Shown here piece by piece: positions 30,219 through 45,375 of a stretch of DNA of 64,000 nt. A model generated the notes under the pieces. That model was not told the origin of the DNA and did no database searches. It saw nothing but the letters and a program-made list of their open reading frames with translations. Each line of letters starts with the position of its first letter. Within the stretch, counting starts at the first letter, position 1. The translations under genes were made by a program, and so were the position numbers. Source of the stretch: Callipepla californica brunnescens (Eukaryota > Chordata > Aves > Galliformes > Odontophoridae); the NCBI GenBank assembly GCA_023055505.1, contig JALIRH010000146.1, forward strand, positions 248,001 to 312,000, given 5' to 3'.

Positions 30219-30284
30219 TTACTCACGGACACAGTGCAACATCTCCCAGCGCTGAGCTTGGCTGCTCAGCTTTTGCAGTTCCTC
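30219..30284 (-). CDS. Terminal exon of the coiled-coil gene, shortened by a nonsense codon
   Basis: This exon is homologous to exon 3 (EELQKL, then a QAQ.WEMLH block), but a TAA at 30,219-30,221 stands where exon 3 has CAA in the GAGCAAACG context. Homology to exon 3 continues past the stop in the same frame (TLAMMKEEL), showing that the stop arose by mutation. The exon also lacks the first five codons of the module. The stop is shared with copy 2 at 60,859-60,861. It may simply be the normal C-terminus of the present gene. Confidence 0.65.
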   Translation of the reverse strand, partial: EELQKLSSQAQRWEMLHCVRE

Positions 30285-33200
30285 CTGCGAGTGGCACAGA
30301 GGGGTGATGTGATGAGAGACACGCAGGCTTAGCACAGGTGCCGAGTGGGAAGGCTTGGGCCGTGCTCACCTCCTGTCGGCACTGCTCCTGAGCTGAGAGG
30401 ACCTGCTGCCTGCCCTGTTTGAGGAAAGCCAGCAACTCTTCTTGTGCAATCTGAGATTCCAGTGCTTCAAACTGCACCTGCTCACAGTTCTCAGCTCGGA
30501 TGCTCAGCTTTTTCAGCTCCTCCTGGAGGGAGTCGACCTGCCAGTGGCACAGAGGGGTGAAGTGATGAGATACGCGCAGGCTTAGCACAGGTGCCTAGTG
30601 GGAAGGCTCGAGCCATGCTCACCTCCTGTCGGCTCTGCTCCTGAGCTGAGAGGACCTGCTGCCTCTCTTGTCTGTGGGTTGCCAGCTTCTCTTTTTGTGC
30701 AGCCTGACGTTTCTGTGTGTCCCAGTGCAACTTCTGGCAGTGCTGAGATTGCCTGTTTATCATTTGCAGGTCCTCCTGGAGGAAGCGGATCTGCAGTGGC
30801 ACAGAGGGGTGATGTAATGAGAGACACGCAGACTTAGCACAGGTGTCTAGTGGGAAGGCTTGGGCCGTGCTCACCTCCTGTCGGCTTTGTTTCAGATGTG
30901 GCAGGAGCAGCTTCTTGTCTTGTCTGAGGGAAGCCAGCTCTTCTTTTTGTTGAATCTGAGATTCCAGCGCTTCAAACTGCAACAGCTCCCAGTTCTCAGC
31001 TCGGATGCTCAGCTTTTTCAGCTCCTCCTGGAGGGAGCCGACCTGCCAGTGATGCAGAGGGGTGATGTGATGAGAGACACGCAGGCTTAGCACAGGTGCC
31101 TAGTGGGAAGGCTTGGGCCGTGCTGACCTCTTGTCGGCTCTGTTTCAGATGTGACAGGAGCAGCTTCTTGTCTTGTCTGAGGGAAGCCAGCTTCTCTTTT
31201 TGTGCAGTGTGAGATTCCTGTGCGTCACGCTGCATCTGCTCCCAGTTCTCATCTCGGATGCTCAGCTTTTTCAGCTCCTCCTGGAGGGAGCCGACCTGAC
31301 AGTGGCACAGAGGGGTGATGTGATGAGAGACACGCAGGCATAGCACAGGTGCCGAGTGGGAAGGCTTGGGCCATGCTCACCTCCTGTCGGCACTGCTCCT
31401 GCCTTGACAGGAGTTGCTGCTTGTCCTGTTTGAGGGAAGCCAGCTCCTTTACTTGTGCAATCTGAGACTGCAGTGCTTCAAACTGCAACTGGTCCAAGTT
31501 CTCAGCTCGGATGCTCAGCTTTTTCTGCTCCTCCTGGAGGGAGTCGACCTGCCAGTGGCACTGAGGGATGATGTGATGAGAGACACGCAGGCATAGCACA
31601 GGTGCCTAGTGGGAAGCCTCAGGCCATGCTCACCTCCTGTTGGCACTGCTTCTGAGCTGAGAGGACCTGCTGCCTCTCTTGTCTGTGGGTTGCCAGCTTC
31701 TCTTTTTGTGCAGCCTGACGTTTCTGTGTGTCCCAGTGCAACTTCTGGCAGTGCTGAGATTGCCTGTTTATCATTTGCAGGTCCTCCTGGAGGAAGCGGA
31801 TCTGCAGTGGCACAGAGGGGTGATGTGATGAGAGACACGCAGGCTTAGCACAGGTGCCTAGTGGGAAGGCCTGGACCGTGCTCACCTCCTGTCGGCTTTG
31901 TTTCAGATGTGGCAGGAGCAGCTTCTTGTCTTGTCTGAGGGAAGCCAGCTCTTCTTTTTGTTGAATCTGAGATTCCAGCGCTTCAAACTGCAACAGCTCC
32001 CAGTTCTCAGCTCGGATGCTCAGCTTTTTCAGCTCCTCCTGGAGGGAGCTGACCTGCCAGTGACGCAGAGGGGTGATGTGATGAGAGACACGCAGGCTTA
32101 GCACAGGTGCCTAGTGGGAAGGCTTGGGCCGTGCTGACCTCTTGTCGGCTCTGTTTCAGATGTGACAGGAGCAGCTTCTTGTCTTGTCTGAGGGAAGCCA
32201 GCTTCTCTTTTTGTGCAGTGTGAGATTCCTGTGCGTCACGCTGCATCTGCTCCCAGTTCTCATCTCGGATGCTCAGCTTTTTCAGCTCCTCCTGGAGGGA
32301 GCCGACCTGACAGTGGCACAGAGGGGTGATGTGATGAGAGACACGCAGGCATAGCACAGGTGCCGAGTGGGAAGGCTTGGGCCATGCTCACCTCCTGTCG
32401 GCACTGCTCCTGCCTTGACAGGAGTTGCTGCTTGTCCTGTTTGAGGGAAGCCAGCTCCTTTACTTGTGCAATCTGAGATTGCAGTGCTTCAAACTGCAAC
32501 TGGTCCAAGTTCTCAGCTCGGATGCTCAGCTTTTTCTGCTCCTCCTGGAGGGAGTCGACCTGCCAGTGGCACTGAGGGATGATGTGATGAGAGACACGCA
32601 GGCATAGCACAGGTGCCTAGTGGGAAGCCTCAGGCCATGCTCACCTCCTGTTGGCACTGCTTCTGAGCTGAGAGGACCTGCTGCCTCTCTTGTCTGTGGG
32701 TTGCCAGCTTCTCTTTTTGTGCAGCCTGACGTTTCTGTGTGTCCCAGTGCAACTTCTGGCAGTGCTGAGATTGCCTGTTTATCATTTGCAGGTCCTCCTG
32801 GAGGAAGCGGATCTGCAGTGGCACAGAGGGGTGATGTGATGAGAGACACGCAGGCTTAGCACAGGTGCCTAGTGGGAAGGCCTGGACCGTGCTCACCTCC
32901 TGTCGGCTTTGTTTCAGATGTGGCAGGAGCAGCTTCTTGTCTTGTCTGAGGGAAGCCAGCTCTTCTTTTTGTTGAATCTGAGATTGCAGTGCGTCACGCT
33001 GCATCTGCTCCCAGTTCTCAGCTTGGATGCTCAGCTTTTTCAGCTCCTCCTGGAGGTAGCCGACCTGCCAGTGGCACAGAGGGGTGATGTTATGAGAGAC
33101 ACGCAGGCTTAGTACAGGTGCCTAGTGGGAAGGCTGGGGCCGTGCTCACCGCCTGTTCGCACTGCTCATGCCCTGAGAGGAGCTGCTGCCTGTCCTGTTT

Positions 33201-34037
33201 GTGGAAAGCCAGCTCCGCCTTGCAAACAGTCAGCTCCTCTTTCATGATAGCCAGCGTTTGCTCGCTGTCCCGGTGCAACATCTCCCAGTGTTGAGCTTGG
33301 CTCCTCAGTTTTTGCAGCTCCTCCTGGAGGGAGCAGACCTGCCAGTGGCACAGAGGGGCGATGTGATGAGAGACACGCAGGCTTAGCACAAATGCCTAGA
33401 GGGTAGGCTTGGGCCGTGCTCACCTTCACCTGGCTCTTCTCCCGGATGTTTTCCCTGCGCTTTCTCCCCACCGAAGTTGAGGCCGTTGGTCGCGTTCCCT
33501 GGCAGCCACAGAGTGCGGGCACAGTGAAAGGGATGCGGACTCATTGGGCAGAGCGTTCCCCTGCAGGGCTCCGATTCCCGCGCAGCTTTCCCTGCCTCAC
33601 AGGGCCGTTTGGGGCAGCCCGTGGGGCTCACACCACCTCTGGCGGGCCCCGTGTCACACAGGGCTCTCCCGCTGGGCATCAGCCCCGCGGCCGGGCAAGT
33701 CCCTCCCTGGGGAGAGCTAATGGAGCTCTGGGAGTCTGCTTGCCTTGCATCACCTCACGGACAAGGCCTTTGTGGTTGCCTGCTCCCCACCCTACCCTGC
33801 ACTACGCTCCCTGCGCGATGCATTTCAGTCGCTCACCTTTCTCCGTCGTTGCCTTACTCTTCTGCAGAGGTAGACGCAACCATCGCGCAGCAGGATGAAA
33901 AAGACGTACCACAGAACGATCTTGATGAGGATTGTGATTCCCACCACCAGGTTCAGCTCGACAGAGTCATGGGCCTCGTGAGAATGTAAAAACATGCCCA
34001 TGATGATGAGAGCTAAGAGAGTCAGGTCGATCTCCAT
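30219..34037 (-). CDS. Membrane-anchored coiled-coil repeat protein, 15 coding exons, copy 1
   Basis: Predicted exons (minus strand, high to low): 34037-33837, 33498-33424, 33338-33150, 33064-32897, 32812-32645, 32559-32392, 32306-32139, 32053-31886, 31801-31634, 31548-31381, 31295-31128, 31042-30875, 30790-30623, 30537-30370 and 30284-30219. All junctions are phase 0 with AG/GT borders, and introns 3-14 are only about 84-86 nt. The product is about 792 residues: a 67-residue N-terminal exon with hydrophobic helices, a short basic linker, then a Leu/Glu/Gln/Lys-rich coiled-coil rod. Exon 3 encodes 63 residues; exons 4-14 encode 56 residues each, most starting V-x-SLQEE. The start codon has a good context (AACAGGATGG). 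I do not recognise the family; golgin-like resemblance is only compositional. A multi-exon pseudogene is possible, but splice sites and frame are intact. Confidence 0.72.
30285..32812 (-). repeat. Tandem four-exon modules (1,011-bp period) in the coiled-coil gene
   Basis: Exon plus intron repeats every 252-253 bp, and sets of four (252+253+253+253=1,011) are repeated. Exons 5-8, 9-12 and 13-14 align at offsets of exactly 1,011. The set order is an IRFLQEDLQ-type exon, then VDSLQEE-, VGSLQEE- and V(S/G)SLQEE-type exons. Introns are as conserved as exons, pointing to recent duplication or conversion. Confidence 0.9.
33499..33836 (-). other. Intron 1 of the coiled-coil gene
   Basis: This 338-base intron is GC-rich and contains no recognisable feature. 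Open frames here on both strands lack any family signature. Confidence 0.6.
33837..34037 (-). CDS. Exon 1 of the coiled-coil gene: N-terminal membrane segment
   Basis: This exon encodes 67 residues. Residues about 5-18 are hydrophobic and could be a signal peptide or first helix. Residues about 27-50 form a strong transmembrane helix rich in Ile, Leu and Val, followed by a basic cluster (RRVRQRRRK) that would favour a cytosolic C-terminal side. The coiled-coil rod would then be cytosolic, which is an inference. The donor GTGAGC follows the Lys codon exactly at 33,836. Confidence 0.7.
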
Positions 34038-34169
34038 CCTGTTCTCTTGCCACGAATCTCAACACGCAAGCGACTGTCACCCAGAGCAGAGCTCCAGCAG
34101 TGAGCACCCGGATGGAGCGGCTGCCCCAAGCGTCTGTGCTGGGGGAAGCTGCCCGCGTGCCTTCAAGAC

Positions 34170-34197
34170 TGATGTCACGCCCTGCCCTGTGATGTCA
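34170..34197. promoter_or_regulatory. Paired CRE-like sites upstream of the coiled-coil gene
   Basis: Two copies of TGATGTCA (TGACATCA on the minus strand) lie at 34,170-34,177 and 34,190-34,197, 20 bases apart and about 130-160 bases upstream of the predicted start codon. They match the half-variant CRE/ATF consensus. Promoter role is an inference from position. Confidence 0.35.
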
Positions 34198-34199
34198 CA

Positions 34200-34974
34200 A
34201 TGCCTTTCCCCCACCCTGGCCGTGGGATTCCCAGTGTGCCCTGGTGGATGCCCTGCTGGACTGGTCAGATTCGATCTCGTCGAGGCTCAGAGAAGTCCTC
34301 TAGATGCCACTGTGATGCGGCACAAAGCCGACGTGGAGGCACACAGAAGGTTCTGGAACGCTCCTTGGACGCGAGTTTCACCAAAGGCTATTCCTAATAG
34401 TGGGAAACTCTGGACACTTCTCCAGCTTCTGCTCCGTGGAAGAGCTCTGCTCTTCTTTCTGTATCCGTGTGTGACCTGTGTGCTAGGGCTCGGGCTGCGC
34501 GGATGCCTCAGTTCCACGGAAAACCAGGTTGGAGCTGGGTGGGCTTTAAGGTTCCTTCCTTAAGGAGTCCACCAACTATAGTGTGCTCCCACACTCTCTC
34601 TCTTCTTATTTGATTCATTAGCTTCGTTTCCAATTACATGGTGTTCTACCGTATTCTTTGACATTCCGGTGTCTTATTTAGGAAGTGAGTTCTCCTCCTC
34701 CGATCGTGGTCGCTCTTTTGTTTTTAGGCCCATCTCCCTGCCCTCTCCCTTCTACCCTTTTCCCAGGACCGTTAGTCATAGAACCGGGCTGAACCGGCCC
34801 GTAACCCATTGACACACCGTGACACCGATCCGTGCACGGGGACAGTGCAGCGTGTCCCCAGATCACACTGACACCGATCTGCGCTTAGGAACGCTGCTGC
34901 GCGTCCCCAGCACTGTGACACTGAGCTCCGTCCCCTCCAAGCCCACCGTGCTGCCATCCCATCGCTCTACGGTC
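34200..34974. other. Intergenic stretch, no gene seen
   Basis: Mixed sequence between the coiled-coil gene's 5' side and CR1-like fragments. No exon, RNA gene or clear repeat was recognised. Part of 34,560-34,800 has the uneven composition of old ERV sequence, but I could not support a call. Confidence 0.4.
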
Positions 34975-35090
34975 TCTGGGGTCCCTCCCAAACCAACAGT
35001 GCTGCGATTCCGTGCTTTTATGAACCACGGGGACCCTTCCTACCCAACCACTCTGTGATTCCACGATCCTGTAGGTCCCCTCCAACCCTC
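34975..35090 (+). mobile_element. Possible CR1 3'-tail fragments
   Basis: Short stretches such as GGTCCCCTCCAACCC and TGTGATTCCACGATCCT resemble the tail and terminal 8-bp repeats of CR1 LINEs in plus orientation. They are very degraded, so this is tentative. Confidence 0.35.
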
Positions 35091-35330
35091 TATCTGTGCC
35101 CCATTTCTGCCCCCACATCCATCTGCCCATTTTCCTGACCCTATATCTGCCTCCATACCTATCTGCCCCATATCTGTCTGCCCTCATGCCTGCCACACAC
35201 TTGACCCCATACGTGACCCCATTACTGCCCCATATCTATCTGGCCGAGAAATGCCCCCACATCCATCAGCCCCCTATCTCTGTGCCCCCCTGTCACCCAT
35301 TGGTGTCCCCGGAGCCGTCTGTCCGGAGGT
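35091..35330. repeat. Degenerate C-rich minisatellite
   Basis: Variants of CCCATATCTGCC and CCCCACATCCATC recur at irregular short spacing. No gene is present. Confidence 0.55.
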
Positions 35331-35407
35331 GTCGATCTGTCGTGATGACACAGCACCTTCCGCAATGATCGCGATGACGCCGCGTCTGCTTAATGGCGGT
35401 GCATTTA

Positions 35408-35672
35408 GAATCATAGAACCACAGCGAGGCCTGGGTTGAAAAGGACCACAATGATCATCGAGTTTCAACCCCCCCGCCATGTGCAGGGCTGCCAACCTCT
35501 AGAGCGACCTGCCCAGAGCACATCCAGCCTGGCCTTGAATGCCTCCAGGGATGGGGCATCCACCACCTCCCTGGGGGACCTGTTCCACTGCATCACTGCC
35601 CTCTTTGTGAAAAACTTCCTCCTCGTCTCTAACCTAAACCTCCCCTGCCGCACTATTCCCCCTTGTCCTACC
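35408..35672 (-). mobile_element. CR1 LINE fragment (3' end)
   Basis: On the plus strand it begins GAATCATAGAACCACAG and runs through sequence corresponding to the reverse complement of the CR1 3' end, including a TCCAGCCTGGCCTTGAATG stretch and GATGGGGCATCCACCACC. The element is 5'-truncated, as is usual for CR1, and inserted in minus orientation. Confidence 0.85.
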
Positions 35673-35742
35673 AGACAAGTTCCTGAGATCAGCGGACTAC
35701 CTACGGACCTCACTGGATCCACGGTGATGATGCTCTCTCTCT
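35673..35742 (+). mobile_element. Fragment related to the solo-LTR family
   Basis: Shared words with the solo LTR near 3,478-3,540 in the same order (AGTTCCTGAGA, then GGACC/CCTCGCTGGA, then CCACGGTGATGAT) suggest a degraded piece of the same LTR family next to the CR1 element. This is based on a short match only. Confidence 0.45.
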
Positions 35743-36125
35743 GAGGGGGGAGGGTGAGGGGGAGACGGGGAAGGGTACGCAGATGACAGATGGGTCAATA
35801 GAAGAAAAAAAACAACGGCAACGATTTGAGGAGGAACAGTATCTTTCCTAAATCTAACAAAATCGAACAATTGGGAGAGAGAAAGTTTCCAAACCAAATC
35901 TGAGAGCTTACCTTAGTAAAAATGCAAGGTAAGCACAACTGTTGTCTGGTCCGGAGTTTCACCCCTCTGCTGCTCCCCAACACAGCATTAACTCCTTAAC
36001 TGCCTGCATGATGTTCTGATGTGGAATATCTGCATCAAAACCACAAAACCACAACAGTTTGTCAAGGACCATTGAACTGAAGAATATAGGATGCTCTTCA
36101 AGCAGTGAATGTGAGCCACGTTCTG
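35743..36125. other. Intergenic AT-richer stretch, nothing recognised
   Basis: No exon with homology to ANP32 proteins or other known proteins was seen. A purine-rich run precedes ordinary unique-looking sequence. Confidence 0.45.
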
Positions 36126-36362
36126 TGCAGTGTTAGGAAGGGAGTAGGAAGAATAGGGGAATTGATTCTTCCCCTCCCTTTGGAACCTGTGAGATTACAG
36201 CTGGAGTAGTGCATCCTTTGCGTTTCCCAACAGAAGGAGGATGCTGACACCCTGGAATAAGTTCAGAGAATGGACATTAGGATGGCAAGAAGGCTGGAGC
36301 ATGCTGTAAAAGAAGAGGCTGAAGGAACTAACTTTATTCAACTTGGAGCAGAGACCTCTTGA
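36126..36362 (+). mobile_element. Diverged CR1 fragment (internal 3' region)
   Basis: The order of words (GACACCCTGGAATAAGTTCAG, then GGCAAGAAGGCTGGA, then GAGGCTGAAGGAACT, then a CTTGGAGCAGAG block) follows the plus-strand CR1 segment that encodes the end of ORF2. It is old and heavily mutated. Confidence 0.55.
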
Positions 36363-36419
36363 TACTTTAGCACTGGATGCAGATTAAAGCCATATTAGAT
36401 AAACTGGGAGGTGAAGCTT

Positions 36420-36940
36420 TTCCCCTCCCCGATCCCATCCCCATCCAACAGGAGGACAGGTCAACCCATAGGGACCAAAGAGCCCCATGAAGCCTCATAG
36501 TGACCCCATAGAGACCCACAGGAGAGCAGGGCAACCTTTGGGCCCCATAGCGTCCACAGAAGAGCTCACAGTGCTCCACAGAGAGCAAAAGAAGAACAGG
36601 TCAACCCATAGGGACCAAAGAGAGCCCCAGGGAGCCCCATAGTGACCCCATAAAGACCCCATTGAGACCCCCAGGAGAGCAAGTCAACCTTCAGGCCACA
36701 TAGCATCCACAGAAGAGGTCATAGAGCCCCATAGAGTGCAACAGGAGGACAGGTCAACCCATAGGGTCCCATTGGGACCAGGGCAAGCCCTAGAGCACCC
36801 CACTGAGCCCCACAGTGACCCCACAGTGCCCCACAGGAGAGCAGGACAACCTTTGGGCCCCATAGCGTCCACAGAAGAGCTCACAGGGCCCCATAGAGAG
36901 CAGTGGGAGGACAGGTCAACCCACAGGCACATCAAATAGC
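36420..36940. repeat. CCCATAG-type minisatellite, left array
   Basis: Units built from CCCATAGGGACC, GAGCCCCATAG and GGACAGGTCAACC recur with irregular 140-163-bp super-periods (36,457, 36,597, 36,749 and 36,912). The same family fills the intron between ANP32E exons 2 and 3. Confidence 0.85.
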
Positions 36941-42875
<5,935 letters not shown>

Positions 42876-43440
42876 CGCCACCTCCTCCTCCTCCTCGCCC
42901 CGCGGCTCCGCGCTGCCGAAGGAGGGAAGGGCGGCCGAGGGCACGCAGCCGCCGCCGCCGGGAGGGAGGGAGGGAGGGAGCGGGGTGTTGGGAGCAGCCG
43001 GGCCCGCTCCGTGTGCGGGGTGTCCGGGCTGATCCGGGCCCGCTCCGCGTGGGGGGTGTCCGGGCTGTCCGAGGTATCCGGGCTCTCCGGTCTACCCGGG
43101 CCGTCCGGGCCTGCTCCGCGCGCAGCTGTCCGAGCTCCCCGGTCTGTCCGGGCCCGCTGCGCGCTCGGCCGTGCGGGTGATCGGGTGATGGAGTGAAGGG
43201 GCTCCGCGGGGTTCCCGGGGCCGCTGCGGGCGCAGCTGCGGCGCCGTCAGGGTCCGCACGCACACTGCGCCTCCATGACGCGGCGCGTGGCGCCCCCTTC
43301 GCCGCCGCGACCCCGCCCCCCCTCCGAGGGCGGGACTTCCGCCGCGCCGCCGCGCTTCTCGTTGGCCGCGTGCGGCTCGGCGCGATTGGTCCGAGACGCT
43401 GCCCGTCACGGCGGCGCGGGACTTTAAACTGAGGGAGATG

Positions 43441-43711
43441 GAGGGGCGGCGCGGAATGGCGCGCGCGCGGGGGGCGGGGTCGGGTTGGCGGGAACTGCAC
43501 GCGGGGGGTGGGGCTACGAATACATGCCCGCGCGGGCACGGGTAGGGGCACGGATAGGGGCGCGGGTACGGGTGGGGCACGGATAAGGGTATGGGGAAGG
43601 GCGGTTGGGCGGGTCGGTAAGTGGGGAGACGAGCGGGCAGCCAGGCAGGACGGCAGGGAGGGGAGCAGAGAGATAACGGGGGGAGAAAGCGGGGGGCAAG
43701 CAGGCGGGGGG
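43441..43711. repeat. G-rich stretch upstream of the ANP32E promoter
   Basis: Runs of G (GGGGGGTGGGGC, repeated GGGGCACGG and GGGCACGGATA words) give a short degenerate minisatellite with G-quadruplex potential. No gene is present. It ends where ERV env sequence begins. Confidence 0.6.
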
Positions 43712-44757
43712 GCTGCAAAGCCAATAAACGTTGGATGGAGGAATCTGACGGGTTTGGGATGCAGCTGGGAGTGTGGTAACTCTGGGATGCTAACTGGAGA
43801 TAATGGAACAGCTAGATGGCAACGAGGAAGCGAATGTGACCCTCGGACTGGTAGCACTACAACACGGTCCAGAGATAAAGATAGTTTAGGCATAGTGGGA
43901 ATGGGAACAGAATTAATGGAAACCAGGCAAAAGCCATGTAGGCTCCCCTTTGGGTACTGGTGGCTGTGTGGAGATGGATATGCCCATAAAATGCTCCCAC
44001 TGAGTTCGACCGGGACGTGCACGGCGGGACGTCCGATGCCTCACACTGGTACACGTACTCGTGCAGAACCCCCACGAGGGGTCTTAAGAACCGTGTGGAT
44101 ACGAACAAAAAGTAAAAACCCCACTAATTGAAAGGCCTTCAGGATTTCATAGTTTTGTTCGGTGGCTAATTCCAGCCCTAGGAGTAAGTGTATTAGAAAA
44201 GGCCGTAGTGAATGTGTCAGCCACTATGGAAAGAACTGAGAACGTAACATCAGATACCATCCAAGGTTTGCAAACAGAGATTTCTTCTTTGAGTAAAGTA
44301 GTTCTGCAGAACAGAACGGCTCCAGACCTAACTGCAAAGGGGGGAGTCTGTACAGTAATTAATCAAAGCTGCTGTGCTCACGTGGACCAAGATCAACGTA
44401 GAAACTGACACACAGGCGATTCAGAAACGGGTTGAAGTGCTGCACCAAGTCTCATTAGATGGTACCTCATTTGGATTTACACACTTATGGAATCAGCTCA
44501 CTAGCTGGCTCCCTGATTAAGCCTGGCTAAAGCAACCGTCTGTAGCAATAGTGGTGCTGTTTATTCCCATAGTGATGACTTGTACAGGTGTGTGGTGCTT
44601 TCTCTGGTGCTGTCGAAGGAGCCTGCATGGTTACACCACCTGGAAAAGAAATTGCATCAACCGCCAAGCAGAACCTGGGAAGTTTTTCAGGAAGGAGATA
44701 ATGGACAATAGTACGTCATAGGCAAAAGAATTTGCCTGTTATATTGAGAAGGGGGAT
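43712..44757 (+). pseudogene. ERV env remnant (surface and transmembrane parts), copy 2
   Basis: The stretch 43,712-44,154, absent from the window in copy 1, carries surface-subunit-like sequence in broken frames with several stops. The piece 44,208-44,408 is the same open transmembrane-subunit segment with a CX6CC motif as in copy 1. The same frameshift and stop codon follow, then a hydrophobic membrane-span-like segment at about 44,525-44,625 and a purine tract just before 44,757. Sense strand is plus, pointing away from ANP32E. It is defective and shares its lesions with copy 1, so it was already broken before the segment was duplicated. Confidence 0.75.
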
Positions 44758-45186
44758 TGAATCATGAGAACAGCTTATCCATGGTAACAACAACTCGTTA
44801 CATAAATCAAGCGGCCGCATCATTGTGTGACAGGTAGAGCTGCTGTTTGCAGCTCCGTACAAGGGTGAGGGACAACACAGCACAAGAAGCTGTGGTTGCT
44901 GACAACACAATGATGGTCCTGAGAAGCTGCTGCCTGCAACTCAGTGAAGGGGGTCTGTGAAGATAAGAAGGCAAAACAACGTACAGTGATCCCCTCAACA
45001 TGTGGAAATCTGTTGTGGCCACTGCACGTGTCGCTCACTTGGGAACTTCTGTCTGTATGTGTGGGATGTGATGAGTACGCATGTGCTGTACCTTTAAATA
45101 CGTACTCATTTCTGTCTTTGGGTGCACGTATGGTGGAGAGATCCCCATGCACCCAGCGCTGTAATCAAGGGAAAGCCTGCTGGACA
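44758..45186 (+). mobile_element. Putative ERV 3' LTR, copy 2
   Basis: Same element as 604-1,032, with a few single-base differences. TTTAAATA lies at 45,093-45,100. Confidence 0.5.
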
Positions 45187-45375
45187 TAGTGCACTGCTGT
45201 GCAAAGTTACTGTGTTGCGTTCCTCGGCATCGGGGCAAGCGGGGAGCAAGTGGGGATACACAGAGAGCAGCGGAGGAGGGGGGGGGCATCTTGGAAGTGG
45301 ACAGTGGGAGGGCATCCAGGGATCCAGGGTGGCGGGAAGTGGGCAGGGAGTACAGCAGGAACTGCAGCACTAAGA
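45187..45375. other. Non-repetitive spacer between LTR and satellite, copy 2
   Basis: Matches 1,033-1,221 with one- or two-base differences. No gene is present. Confidence 0.6.

Larger units (their letters stand above)
1..33360. repeat. Segmental duplication, copy 1 (part shared with copy 2)
   Basis: Bases 1 to about 1,220 match 44,155 to 45,375 at an offset of 44,154. Bases 29,170 to 33,360 match 59,805 to 64,000 at an offset of 30,635 to 30,640. The two copies differ at scattered single bases, for example C versus T near 1,066 and G versus A in the integrase remnant. The offset change reflects about 13.5 kb less satellite in copy 2. Homology runs off both window ends, so the true duplication is larger than what is visible. 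Orientation is direct (tandem). An assembly artefact from two haplotypes placed in series cannot be excluded from sequence alone. Confidence 0.9.

Noticed and set aside
30860..33386. Plus-strand frames opposite the coiled-coil exons (Leu-rich, repeated)
   Set aside because: They are antisense shadows of the minus-strand exons. Splice sites and phase support only the minus strand.
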